Positions 7,910 to 15,190 of a stretch of 64,000 nucleotides of DNA are shown in pieces. This DNA comes from Halorubrum sp. Hd13 (GTDB lineage Archaea > Halobacteriota > Halobacteria > Halobacteriales > Haloferacaceae). Under the pieces are notes generated by a model. The model did not search any database. It worked only from the letters and a program-made list of their open reading frames with translations, and was not told the DNA's origin. The stretch's first letter is position 1, and each line of letters starts with the position of its first letter. The position numbers and the translations under genes were made by a program. The stretch lies in assembly GCF_002252755.1 (NCBI RefSeq), contig NZ_NHOY01000116.1, positions 1-64,000 of the forward strand. The letters run 5' to 3'.

Positions 7910-8205
7910 ATCCCGCGACGCCGACCGGGATCGCCGTCCTACTCGCGGGCGTCAACAGCGCGCTGCTGGCGGTGCTGGCCGCGGTCTGGCTCCGCAACTA
8001 CCGGGAGTTCGGCTCCACGCTACTCCTGGGGTTGCTCGGGTTCAGCGCCGTTCTGCTGGTCGAGAACCTGGTCTCCGTCGCCTTCTTTTTCAGCAGCATG
8101 CGGACGCTGTACGCGATGGACCCGCTCGTGGGGCGAGTCGTGCTCGCGATGAGCGTGCTCGAACTGCTCGCGGTGTCGCTGCTGACGTACGTGACGCTGA
8201 AGTGA
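7906..8205 (+). CDS. three-helix membrane protein coupled to a winged-helix regulator (DUF7521-like)
   Basis: A 99-residue protein with three predicted membrane helices at about 8-30, 37-60 and 73-96. It overlaps the preceding winged-helix gene by 4 nt (ATGA), so both are made from one message. Length and layout match the membrane protein at 2464-2802, though pairwise identity is low. Small proteins of this kind are recorded in haloarchaea as DUF7521 (from memory). The coupling suggests it modulates or senses for the regulator; this is inference. Confidence 0.78.
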   Translation: MNPATPTGIAVLLAGVNSALLAVLAAVWLRNYREFGSTLLLGLLGFSAVLLVENLVSVAFFFSSMRTLYAMDPLVGRVVLAMSVLELLAVSLLTYVTLK

Positions 8206-8244
8206 CCGGGCTCCGTCGCGGTCGGGCCGCGAGCCGCGACCCCC

Positions 8245-9666
8245 TCACGAGAGCTGGTCGCCGACCAGCCGGTCCGCCTCTGCGAGGAACGCGTCGCGCT
8301 CGCCGATCGGGATCGTCGCGCCCGCGGCGACGTCGTGACCCCCGCCATCGCCGCCGACGGCCCGACTCGCCTCCCGCATCACCGCAGAGAGGTCGAGCCC
8401 CCGCCGCACGAGGTCGTGGGAGCCACGCGAGGACACCTTCAGCTCCTCGGCGCTCTCCTCCGCGAACGCGATCACGGGCTTCGAGCGGTCGACCGCCGGC
8501 GAGCCGATCGCCATCCCGGCGACGATCCCGACGATCGTCTCGCGGATCCGCGAGCCGGCGTCGAACCACTGGAGGTGCTCCGCCTCGGTGACGCCCTCCG
8601 TCTTCACCCACTGGAGCCCCTCGGAGAGGTTCCGGCGGTGGGTCCGGAGGAGCCGCCGGGCCTCGGCGAGGGCGTCGCCGCGGTCGCCGAGACACACCGC
8701 GAGACCGACGTCGGCGCGCTCGTACCGGGCGGTCGCGTTGAGCAGTGTCGAGAACTCGCTGACGTCCCGCAGCTCCGTGCCGGGCTCCTCGTCGACGAGC
8801 GTGTAGGAGGTGCCGACGAGCGCCTCGATCCGGTCGGCGGGGACGCCGGAGGCGACGGCGCGGCGCATCAGCGCCGAGGCGAGGGTCCGCCGCTCCTCGC
8901 CGTCGAGGTCGACCCAGCGGCGCCACTCGCCGTCGCGTCTCACGTCGACGTCGAGGTCGGTCAGGAAGGAGATCGCCCCCGCCTCGTCGTTCGAGACGCC
9001 CGGGATCTTCACGTCCGAGGCGTACTCCAGCAGCTTCGGCAGCGGTCGGGTCTGTCTCCCGTACAGGTCCAGGTCGGTGCGCGTCTCGATGACGCCGGCG
9101 TCGACGCCGTCGGCGACGATCGCCTCGTTGGCGCCGGCGAGCCCGCCGTCGGAGTCCTGCATGTCCCCGACCGCGCCGACGACCGCGAGCGCGGCGAGGT
9201 CGCGGTTGTCGCCGTCGGGACCTTCCAGCGCTCGCGCGAGCACGTAGCTGGCGCCCGCGCCCGACAGCTCGCTCGCGCCGTCGATCCCCTCTAAGAGGGG
9301 GTTGAGGTGGAACTCCGTGTCGCGGTCGGCCGGCTGGTGGTGGTCGGCGATCACGGGGACGAAGTCGCCGCGGGCCTCGTGGTCGGCGATCGCGTCGAGC
9401 TGCCCGGAGCCGAAGTCGGTGAACAGCACCACGTCGAACTCGCGGGCGGCGATCCCGGCGATGGACTCGGCGTCCAGCTGCTTCTCGAAGACGACCTCGT
9501 GGTCGATCCCGGCGCGCGCGAGCGCCGACGAGGTGACCCCGGCGCTCGTCAGCCCGTCGGCGTCGATGTGCGACGCGAGCAGCACCCGGTCGGCGGCGCG
9601 GAGGCGGTCGGCGCAGGCGCTCGCGCGCTGGGCGAGGTCCGGCACGGGTGAGTCGGCGACTGCCAT
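8245..9666 (-). CDS. DHH-family single-strand nuclease, RecJ-like
   Basis: A 473-residue DHH/DHHA1 phosphoesterase. Motifs in order are HIDADG (33-38), an acidic residue in FTDFG (~84), the signature DHH (108-110), an AVVGAVGD region, and a C-terminal DHHA1 glycine loop GGDGGGHDVAAGA. This matches archaeal RecJ-like nucleases, which act on single-stranded nucleic acid in repair or as the replisome-associated GAN-type nuclease. Haloarchaea carry several paralogues and I cannot say which one this is. I chose ATG 9666 (MAVADSPVP) over a start 36 nt upstream because the upstream codons are not convincing. Confidence 0.88.
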   Translation of the reverse strand: MAVADSPVPDLAQRASACADRLRAADRVLLASHIDADGLTSAGVTSSALARAGIDHEVVFEKQLDAESIAGIAAREFDVVLFTDFGSGQLDAIADHEARGDFVPVIADHHQPADRDTEFHLNPLLEGIDGASELSGAGASYVLARALEGPDGDNRDLAALAVVGAVGDMQDSDGGLAGANEAIVADGVDAGVIETRTDLDLYGRQTRPLPKLLEYASDVKIPGVSNDEAGAISFLTDLDVDVRRDGEWRRWVDLDGEERRTLASALMRRAVASGVPADRIEALVGTSYTLVDEEPGTELRDVSEFSTLLNATARYERADVGLAVCLGDRGDALAEARRLLRTHRRNLSEGLQWVKTEGVTEAEHLQWFDAGSRIRETIVGIVAGMAIGSPAVDRSKPVIAFAEESAEELKVSSRGSHDLVRRGLDLSAVMREASRAVGGDGGGHDVAAGATIPIGERDAFLAEADRLVGDQLS

Positions 9667-9822
9667 TACCCCTCGTTGGCTCGCGATCGGGGATAAACTC
9701 ACGCTTCGGTGCGGAGCGCGGTCGAACCGCGCGACGCCCCGAACTCCGGCGGCGGCGGAGACCGAGGCATCACTTGCCGTAACTGACGGTTATAGACCTC
9801 TGTAGATATATGCACTACACAC

Positions 9823-11115
9823 ATGACACGTGGGTTCAACACCCGGAGTCTCCACGCCGGCGCCGCGGCCGACCCGGCGACCGGGTCGCGAGCGACCCCG
9901 ATACACCAGACGACCTCGTTCGTCTTCGACGACGCGGACACGGCGGCGGAGCTGTACGCGCTCCGGGCGGAGGGCCACATCTACTCCCGGCTCTCCAACC
10001 CGACCGTGAGCGTCCTCGAGGACCGGATCGCCGACCTCTCCGGCGGAACGGACGCGGTCGCGACCGCCTCGGGAATGGCCGCCTTCGACGCGATAACGAC
10101 CGTGCTCGCGAGCGCGGGCGACAACGTCGTCGCCAGCTCCGAGATGTACGGCGGCACGGCCGCGTACCTCACCAGCATCGCGGACCGCCGCGGGGTCGAG
10201 GCCCGGCTCGTCGACACGCTCGACTACGAGGCGTACGAGGCCGTGATCGACGAGGACACCGCGTTCGTCCACGTGGAGACGCTCGCGAACCCCTCGCTCG
10301 TCACCCCCGACTTCGAGCGGCTCGCCGAGATCGCCCACGACAACGCGGTCCCGCTCGTCGTCGACAACACGTTCGCGACGCCGTACTGCTGTCGGCCGTT
10401 CGAACACGGCGCCGACATCACCTGGGAGTCGACGACGAAGTGGATCACCGGTAACGGCACCACCGTCGGCGGTGTCCTCGTCGACGGCGGCTCCTTCCCG
10501 TGGGACCACCCCGACGCCGACTACGACGAACTGGACGGGCAGTCGCCGGCCTACCCGGTCGACTTCGTCGAGCAGTTCGGCGACGCCGCCTTCGGCAACG
10601 TCGCCCGCCAGCGCGGGGTGCGCCCGACCGGCGGCCAGCAGTCCCCGTTCGACGCGTGGCAGACGATCCAGGGGCTCAACACGCTCCCGCTCCGGATGGA
10701 GCGCCACTGCGAGAACGCCCGGACCGTCGCCGAGTTCCTCCGCGACGACGACCGGGTCGACTGGGTGACGTACCCCGGCTTCGAGGATCACCCGAGCCAC
10801 GACAACGCCGCCGAGTACCTCGACGGCTTCGGCGGGATGGTCACTTTCGGCGTCGACGGCGGCTTCGAGGCCGCGAAGGCGCTGTGCGAGTCGGTCGAGC
10901 TGACGAGCTTCCTCGCGAACGTCGGCGACGCGAAGACGCTCGTCATCCACCCCGCCTCCACCACGCACGCGCAGATGGACGAGACTCAACAGCGGCTCGC
11001 CGGCGTCTTCCCCGACATGCTCCGCCTCTCCGTCGGGATCGAGGACCCCGACGACGTGACCGCCGACCTCGACCGCGGGCTGGCGGCGGGCGAGCGAGCG
11101 ACCGGGGGGCAGTGA
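9823..11115 (+). CDS. metY: O-acetylhomoserine aminocarboxypropyltransferase (sulfhydrylase)
   Basis: A 430-residue PLP enzyme of the Cys/Met metabolism family that makes homocysteine from O-acetylhomoserine and sulfide. The conserved start is [23 protein letters not shown], the YSRLSNPT motif is near residue 55, and the PLP lysine is Lys206 in STTKWITG, followed by TTVGG. Length fits MetY (about 430) rather than shorter cystathionine gamma-synthases (about 390). TTATAGA at 9790-9796 is the likely TATA box. metX starts 1 bp after its stop, and the gene pair supports the methionine-pathway assignment. Confidence 0.93.
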   Translation: MTRGFNTRSLHAGAAADPATGSRATPIHQTTSFVFDDADTAAELYALRAEGHIYSRLSNPTVSVLEDRIADLSGGTDAVATASGMAAFDAITTVLASAGDNVVASSEMYGGTAAYLTSIADRRGVEARLVDTLDYEAYEAVIDEDTAFVHVETLANPSLVTPDFERLAEIAHDNAVPLVVDNTFATPYCCRPFEHGADITWESTTKWITGNGTTVGGVLVDGGSFPWDHPDADYDELDGQSPAYPVDFVEQFGDAAFGNVARQRGVRPTGGQQSPFDAWQTIQGLNTLPLRMERHCENARTVAEFLRDDDRVDWVTYPGFEDHPSHDNAAEYLDGFGGMVTFGVDGGFEAAKALCESVELTSFLANVGDAKTLVIHPASTTHAQMDETQQRLAGVFPDMLRLSVGIEDPDDVTADLDRGLAAGERATGGQ

Positions 11116-11116
11116 G

Positions 11117-12400
11117 ATGAGCGCGACGCCATCGGAGGACGGGACCGTCTCGCTCGGCGAGTTCGTCTTCGAGTGCGGTCAGTCGGTCCCCGACCTGGAG
11201 GTCGCCTACGAGACGCACGGGGAGTTCGACGGCGACAACGTCGTGTTGGTCTGTCACGCGCTCACCGGCAGTCAGAACGTCGCGCGCTCCCCGTCCCCCG
11301 AGCGGGACGCCGGTCAGGCGGGACAGGCCCGCGCGTGGTGGGACGACATCGTCGGGCCCGGGAAGGCGATCGACACGACGGAGTACTTCGTCGTCTGCGC
11401 GAACGTCCCCGGCTCCTGTTACGGCACGACCGGCCCGGCGAGCGCGCGCCCCGCCGACCTCGATCTCCCCGACGAGCCCGACCACGACCGGTGGGGGACC
11501 GCGTTCCCGCCGGTGCAGGTCGAGGACTGGGCGCGCGCCCAGCGCCGCCTGCTCGACCAGCTCGGGGTGGGGCGGCTGCGCGCCGTCGTCGGCGGCAGCG
11601 TCGGCGGGATGAACGTCTTGGAGTGGGCCAAGCGCTACCCGGACGACGTCGACCGGATCGTCCCCATCGCGACCGCCGGGCGGCTCGACGCCCAGTGCCT
11701 CGCGCTCGACGCGGTCGCTCGGCGCGCGATCCGCGCGGACTCCGACTGGAACGGCGGCGACTACTACGGCGAGGGCCGCGGCTCGCCCGACGAGGGGCTC
11801 GCGCTGGCCCGCCAGATCGGCCACATCATGTACCTCTCGAAGTCCTCGATGGAGCGGAAGTTCGGTCGCCGCTCCGCGGGCCGCGACTCGCTGACCCGCG
11901 AGGAGGGCGACCTCGGGCTGCCGCCGGAGCCGACGGCGGCCTTCTTCCCCTACCGGGAGGTGGAGTCGTACCTCGACTACCAGGCCGAGGGGTTCAGCGA
12001 CCGCTTCGACGCCAACAGCTACCTCTACCTCACGCGCGCCATGGACGAGTACGACCTCGCCGCCGGCCACGGGACCGACGCCGACGCGCTCGCGGCGTTC
12101 GAGGGCGAGGCGCTGCTGATGAGCTTCACCGCCGACTGGCACTTCACCGTCGAGCAGTCCGCGTCGCTCGCGACCGCCTTCCGCGACCGCGACGTCCCCG
12201 TCGCCCACCACGTGATCGACTCCGACCACGGCCACGACGCGTTCCTCGTCGAGCCCGAGCACGTCGGCCCGCCGCTCAGCGACTTCCTCGCGGAGGGGGT
12301 CGAGGGCCGAGCCGTCTCCGACGACGGCGGCGAAGACGAGGGGTCCGCGCGCCCCGAGTCCGACCACGCGCCGGTGCACGCCAGCCTGTTTCAGGGGTAG
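11117..12400 (+). CDS. metX: homoserine O-acetyltransferase
   Basis: A 427-residue alpha/beta hydrolase-fold acyltransferase that acetylates homoserine, supplying the substrate of the upstream MetY. The nucleophile elbow is GGSVGGM with Ser161, and the C-terminal catalytic acid/histidine region is [18 protein letters not shown] near residue 48 is the oxyanion segment. The family core is complete, and the extra acidic tail after about residue 395 looks disordered. It starts 1 bp after metY. A run of nine T follows the stop, then a structured non-coding element on the same strand. Confidence 0.93.
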   Translation: MSATPSEDGTVSLGEFVFECGQSVPDLEVAYETHGEFDGDNVVLVCHALTGSQNVARSPSPERDAGQAGQARAWWDDIVGPGKAIDTTEYFVVCANVPGSCYGTTGPASARPADLDLPDEPDHDRWGTAFPPVQVEDWARAQRRLLDQLGVGRLRAVVGGSVGGMNVLEWAKRYPDDVDRIVPIATAGRLDAQCLALDAVARRAIRADSDWNGGDYYGEGRGSPDEGLALARQIGHIMYLSKSSMERKFGRRSAGRDSLTREEGDLGLPPEPTAAFFPYREVESYLDYQAEGFSDRFDANSYLYLTRAMDEYDLAAGHGTDADALAAFEGEALLMSFTADWHFTVEQSASLATAFRDRDVPVAHHVIDSDHGHDAFLVEPEHVGPPLSDFLAEGVEGRAVSDDGGEDEGSARPESDHAPVHASLFQG

Positions 12401-12405
12401 CGGAC

Positions 12406-12414
12406 TTTTTTTTT
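12406..12414 (+). terminator. T-run terminator of the metY-metX operon
   Basis: Nine consecutive T begin 6 bp after the metX stop. Such T-rich runs are the usual archaeal termination signal. The run also immediately precedes structured element A, as a shorter T-run precedes element B at 24096-24101 (minus strand). Confidence 0.6.
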
Positions 12415-12423
12415 AAGTACTAT

Positions 12424-12620
12424 CGTGCGGTCGGCGCGCGCCTCCGAGTGGCCGGCAGGCCACGAGGAGCGCGTGCGAGGGAGTCCGCGGCCGCCGCCGG
12501 CGGCCGCGGCAAGGCTGGGGAGGTGCGAGGTGCCGTGCGCAGCGGGGCAGGGCGGGACTCGAAGGGACAGTCGCCGGCGGCTCCGCCGCCGGCTGGGGCT
12601 TTGGCGGTGTTCACCGTCGT
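12424..12620 (+). ncRNA. candidate structured RNA, copy A
   Basis: This is non-coding sequence sharing five ordered blocks with copy B (23824-24091, minus): a GGCGCGCGCCTC block (12432-12443), CGAGGAGCGCGTGCGAGGGA (12463-12482, identical), AGGCTGGGGAGGTG(C)GAGG (12512-12530), a GGG(C)GGGACTCGAAGGG-type block (12544-12570), and CTGGGGCTTTGG (12593-12604, identical). Between blocks lie hairpins: TGGCC/GGCCA (12449-12462), an 11-bp stem at 12485-12509, and a 9-bp stem at 12573-12593. Copy B has hairpins at the same three places with different sequences, so pairing rather than sequence is conserved. It lies 24 bp after metX on the same strand. CGGTGTTCACCG (12605-12616) could form a further hairpin. 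Promoter and function unknown. Confidence 0.6.
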
Positions 12621-12796
12621 TCCATCAGCGACTGCTTGTGAGCGAGCGGCCCGATCTCTGGTGGCGTTCACCGCTGATCCGCGATCGGCTATTTATAGCC
12701 GAGCGGCCGAGCCCCGGCGCGGGCCTCTCACGCCGCCAATCCCTCACCATCAATCATGGTAATGTTCATAGTTCTCGACGCCATGGTGTGTAAGGT
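12621..12796. other. intergenic region upstream of the acyl-CoA synthetase
   Basis: This remainder of the 396-bp gap between metX and the synthetase contains a perfect 6-bp-stem hairpin with a TTTA loop (12686-12701) and two copies of CGAGCGGCC (near 12642 and 12700). No gene is recognised. Short upstream frames starting near 12756 lack coding character. Confidence 0.4.
12686..12701. repeat. inverted repeat with TATA-like centre
   Basis: CGGCTATTTATAGCCG is a perfect inverted repeat whose centre, TATTTATAG, resembles an archaeal TATA box. It lies ~100 bp upstream of the synthetase start, so it could be an operator-promoter or a short hairpin. No binding protein can be assigned. Confidence 0.45.
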
Positions 12797-14449
12797 ATGC
12801 CCGGTGGACACGCGCAGACGCTCCGACCGTTCCTGTGGCGCGCCGAACGACTGTACCCAGACACCGAGATCGTCTCTCGGACGCACGAGGGGCGGACGCG
12901 GCACACGTACGCGGAGTACGCCGACCGAACCGCACGGCTCGCGAACGCGCTCGACGAGCACGGGATCGAGCGCGGCGACAGGGTCGCGACGTTCTGCTGG
13001 AACCACACGCGCCACTTCGAGACGTACTTCGGCGTCCCGAACACCGGCGCGCAGCTCCACACGATCAACCCCCTGCTCCCCGACGAACACATCCGGTACA
13101 TCGTCGACGACGCCGACGACGAGATCGTCTTCGTCGACCCGTCGCTCGCCGAGAAGCTCGCCGGCGCGGCCGAGGACGCCGCGGAGTTCGCCGACGTCGA
13201 CTTCGTCGCGATGGGGTCGGAGGGGATCGACGCGCTCGACGCGCCCGCCTACGAGGAGTTCATCGCGGACCGGTCGACGGAGTACGACTGGCCCGACCTC
13301 GACGGCGACCAGCCCGCCGGCCTCTGTTACACCTCGGGGACGACGGGGAAGCCGAAGGGCGTCGAGTACACCCAGTCGATGCTGTGGAGCCACACGATGG
13401 CCTCGCAGACGCCGCAGGGGATCCCGATGGAGGACTCCGACGTCGTGATGCCGGTCGTCCCCATGTTCCACGTCAACGCGTGGGGGATGCCGTTCACCGC
13501 GACCGCGGCGGGCGCGAAGCACGTCTACCCCGGCCCGTCGCCGTCGCCGGCCGACCTCGCGGCGCTGATCGAGGAGGAGGGCGTGACGATATCCGCGGGG
13601 GTCCCGACCGTCTGGCTCGGCCTCCGGGAGTACATCGCCGAGGGCAACGACGTCGACCTCTCGACGCTCGACACCGTGATCGTCGGCGGCGCGGCCGCCC
13701 CCCGGGCGCTGATCGAGTGGTACGACGACCGGGGCGTCGAGGTGCTCCACGCGTGGGGGATGACCGAGATGTCCCCGATCGGTACCGTCTCTCACCTCAC
13801 GGACGACCTGCGCGACGCCGACTACGAGACGCAGGTCGACAAGCGGTCGAAGCAGGGGCTCGTCGTCCCCGGGCTGGAGTTCGAGGTGATCGACGAGGAC
13901 GGCGAGGAGATCCCGTGGGACGGCGAGGCGTTCGGCGAGCTCCGGATCCGCGGGCCGTGGGTCACCAAGGAGTACTTCGCCCGGCCCGAGGCCAGCGAGG
14001 AGGAGTTCGTCGACGGCTGGCTGAAGACCGGCGACGTGGTCACCGTCGACGAGGACGGCTACCTCAAGCTCGTCGACCGCACGAAGGACGTGATCAAGTC
14101 GGGCGGCGAGTGGATCTCCAGCGTCGAGCTGGAGAACGCGATCATGGCGTACGACGGCGTGAGCGAGGCGACCGTGATCGGCGTCCCGCACGAGCGCTGG
14201 CAGGAGCGCCCGGTCGCGTTCGTCGTCCCGGTCGACGACGTCGACCGCGGGGCCCTAGTCGACGAGATCGAGTCCGGGCTCCGCGAGGAGTACCCGAAGT
14301 GGTGGGTCCCGGACGCGGTGGAGTTCATCGACGAGGTCCCGAAGACCGCCACCGGGAAGTTCTCCAAGAAGGACCTGCGCGAGCGGTACGCCGACCAGTC
14401 GCTCGTCGAGGGGTCGGTGCCGGAAGAGGACGCGCCGGAGCAGGAGTAG
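12797..14449 (+). CDS. AMP-forming acyl-CoA synthetase (fatty-acid CoA ligase family)
   Basis: A 550-residue ANL-superfamily enzyme that activates a carboxylic acid to acyl-AMP and then acyl-CoA. The P-loop YTSGTTGKPKG is at 178-188, followed by PMFHVNAWGMPF, HAWGMTEMSP (A5-type motif) and WLKTGDVVTVDEDGYLKLVDRTKDVIKSGGEWIS. The C-terminal catalytic lysine lies in KTATGKFSKK. Length and motifs fit medium/long-chain synthetases; the chain length used is unknown. It is a single-gene unit with converging neighbours. ATG 12797 is chosen because MPGGHAQTLRPFLWRAE matches the family's start. Confidence 0.92.
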   Translation: MPGGHAQTLRPFLWRAERLYPDTEIVSRTHEGRTRHTYAEYADRTARLANALDEHGIERGDRVATFCWNHTRHFETYFGVPNTGAQLHTINPLLPDEHIRYIVDDADDEIVFVDPSLAEKLAGAAEDAAEFADVDFVAMGSEGIDALDAPAYEEFIADRSTEYDWPDLDGDQPAGLCYTSGTTGKPKGVEYTQSMLWSHTMASQTPQGIPMEDSDVVMPVVPMFHVNAWGMPFTATAAGAKHVYPGPSPSPADLAALIEEEGVTISAGVPTVWLGLREYIAEGNDVDLSTLDTVIVGGAAAPRALIEWYDDRGVEVLHAWGMTEMSPIGTVSHLTDDLRDADYETQVDKRSKQGLVVPGLEFEVIDEDGEEIPWDGEAFGELRIRGPWVTKEYFARPEASEEEFVDGWLKTGDVVTVDEDGYLKLVDRTKDVIKSGGEWISSVELENAIMAYDGVSEATVIGVPHERWQERPVAFVVPVDDVDRGALVDEIESGLREEYPKWWVPDAVEFIDEVPKTATGKFSKKDLRERYADQSLVEGSVPEEDAPEQE

Positions 14450-14476
14450 CCGCGGACGCGGTGCCGTTCTCGACTG

Positions 14477-14917
14477 TTACTCGCCGCGGTCGCCGACGAT
14501 CCACTTGTGCGAGTAGCTCTCGCCGCAGGTGCAGTGGGCGTACGCGTGGACCACGTCGCCATCGGCGTAGAGGCCGCCGACCTCCTCGTTCTGCGCCTCC
14601 GCGAACGCGAAGACGAACCGCACGTCGTGGTCGTCGTCGGGAGTCTCCTCGGCGACGGGACACTCCCCGCCGTCGAGCGACCGACCGATCGTCCCCTCCG
14701 CGCCCATCGCCGTCTTCGCGAACTCCATCGCGCCCATCCCAGTGCCGGCCTCGAACGCCGACCGGCCGGTCTCGCCGTCGAGGATCAGCCGCACGCCGCC
14801 GTCCGTCTCGGTGCCGACGTTCCGGAGCCGGGAGTCGTCGTCGAGGTACGCGTCGCTGAGGTAGAAGACGACGTCGTCGAGCCGCTCGCCGGCGAGGAAC
14901 TCGTCGAGTTTGCTCAT
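14477..14917 (-). CDS. conserved haloarchaeal protein (DUF5807-like)
   Basis: A 146-residue soluble protein. ATG 14917 gives MSKLDEFLAGERLDDVVFYLSDAYLDDDSRLRN; codons further upstream are not convincing. A C-terminal AHCTCGESYSHKWIVG segment has two Cys and a His that could bind metal. It resembles the haloarchaeal family I recall as DUF5807, with no known function. It converges on the acyl-CoA synthetase and is divergent from a 34-residue ORF. Confidence 0.75.
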   Translation of the reverse strand: MSKLDEFLAGERLDDVVFYLSDAYLDDDSRLRNVGTETDGGVRLILDGETGRSAFEAGTGMGAMEFAKTAMGAEGTIGRSLDGGECPVAEETPDDDHDVRFVFAFAEAQNEEVGGLYADGDVVHAYAHCTCGESYSHKWIVGDRGE

Positions 14918-15033
14918 GCCGGCCGGACGCGCGTGAACGGTAAAAGGAGTGCGAGTCGCGACCGAACGGACCGATGACAGATCGTGTGGAATCGGGGTAA
15001 CTGTTAAGACGCCCCACTGAGATCCGTCTTCTG

Positions 15034-15138
15034 ATGAGCGCGCAAACACCATCAGGAGACCGGCTCGCCGAGTGGGCCGAGCTGGTCGACGAAGACGTAC
15101 CCGAGGAGCACCGAGAGGAGCGCTCCGTCGAGCGATAA
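15034..15138 (+). CDS. possible 34-residue protein
   Basis: ATG 15034 opens a 34-codon frame encoding an acidic peptide with the core GDRLAEWAELVDEDVPEEHREE, which is typical haloarchaeal coding composition and likely helical. It lies between a divergent gene and hef, 52 bp upstream of the hef ATG. CTGTTAAGAC near 15001-15010 could be its TATA box. Function unknown; it may be a small protein or a leader of hef. Confidence 0.5.
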   Translation: MSAQTPSGDRLAEWAELVDEDVPEEHREERSVER

Positions 15139-15190
15139 CTTTCACCCCGCTTCGCGAAGGCTTTAGGCCGACGGCGGCGAAGCGTCGCCG

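Noticed and set aside
12424-12620. SRP RNA, RNase P RNA or rRNA fragment
   Set aside because: The conserved blocks do not contain the SRP domain IV motif or RNase P core motifs that I know, and there are two copies close together.
12424-12620. Miniature inverted-repeat transposon
   Set aside because: No target-site duplication or terminal inverted repeat shared by both copies; internal hairpins differ in sequence, which is not expected for recent transposition copies.
12425-12793. Open frame of ~120 codons over structured element A
   Set aside because: Composition is not haloarchaeal coding-like, and there is no corresponding frame in copy B.
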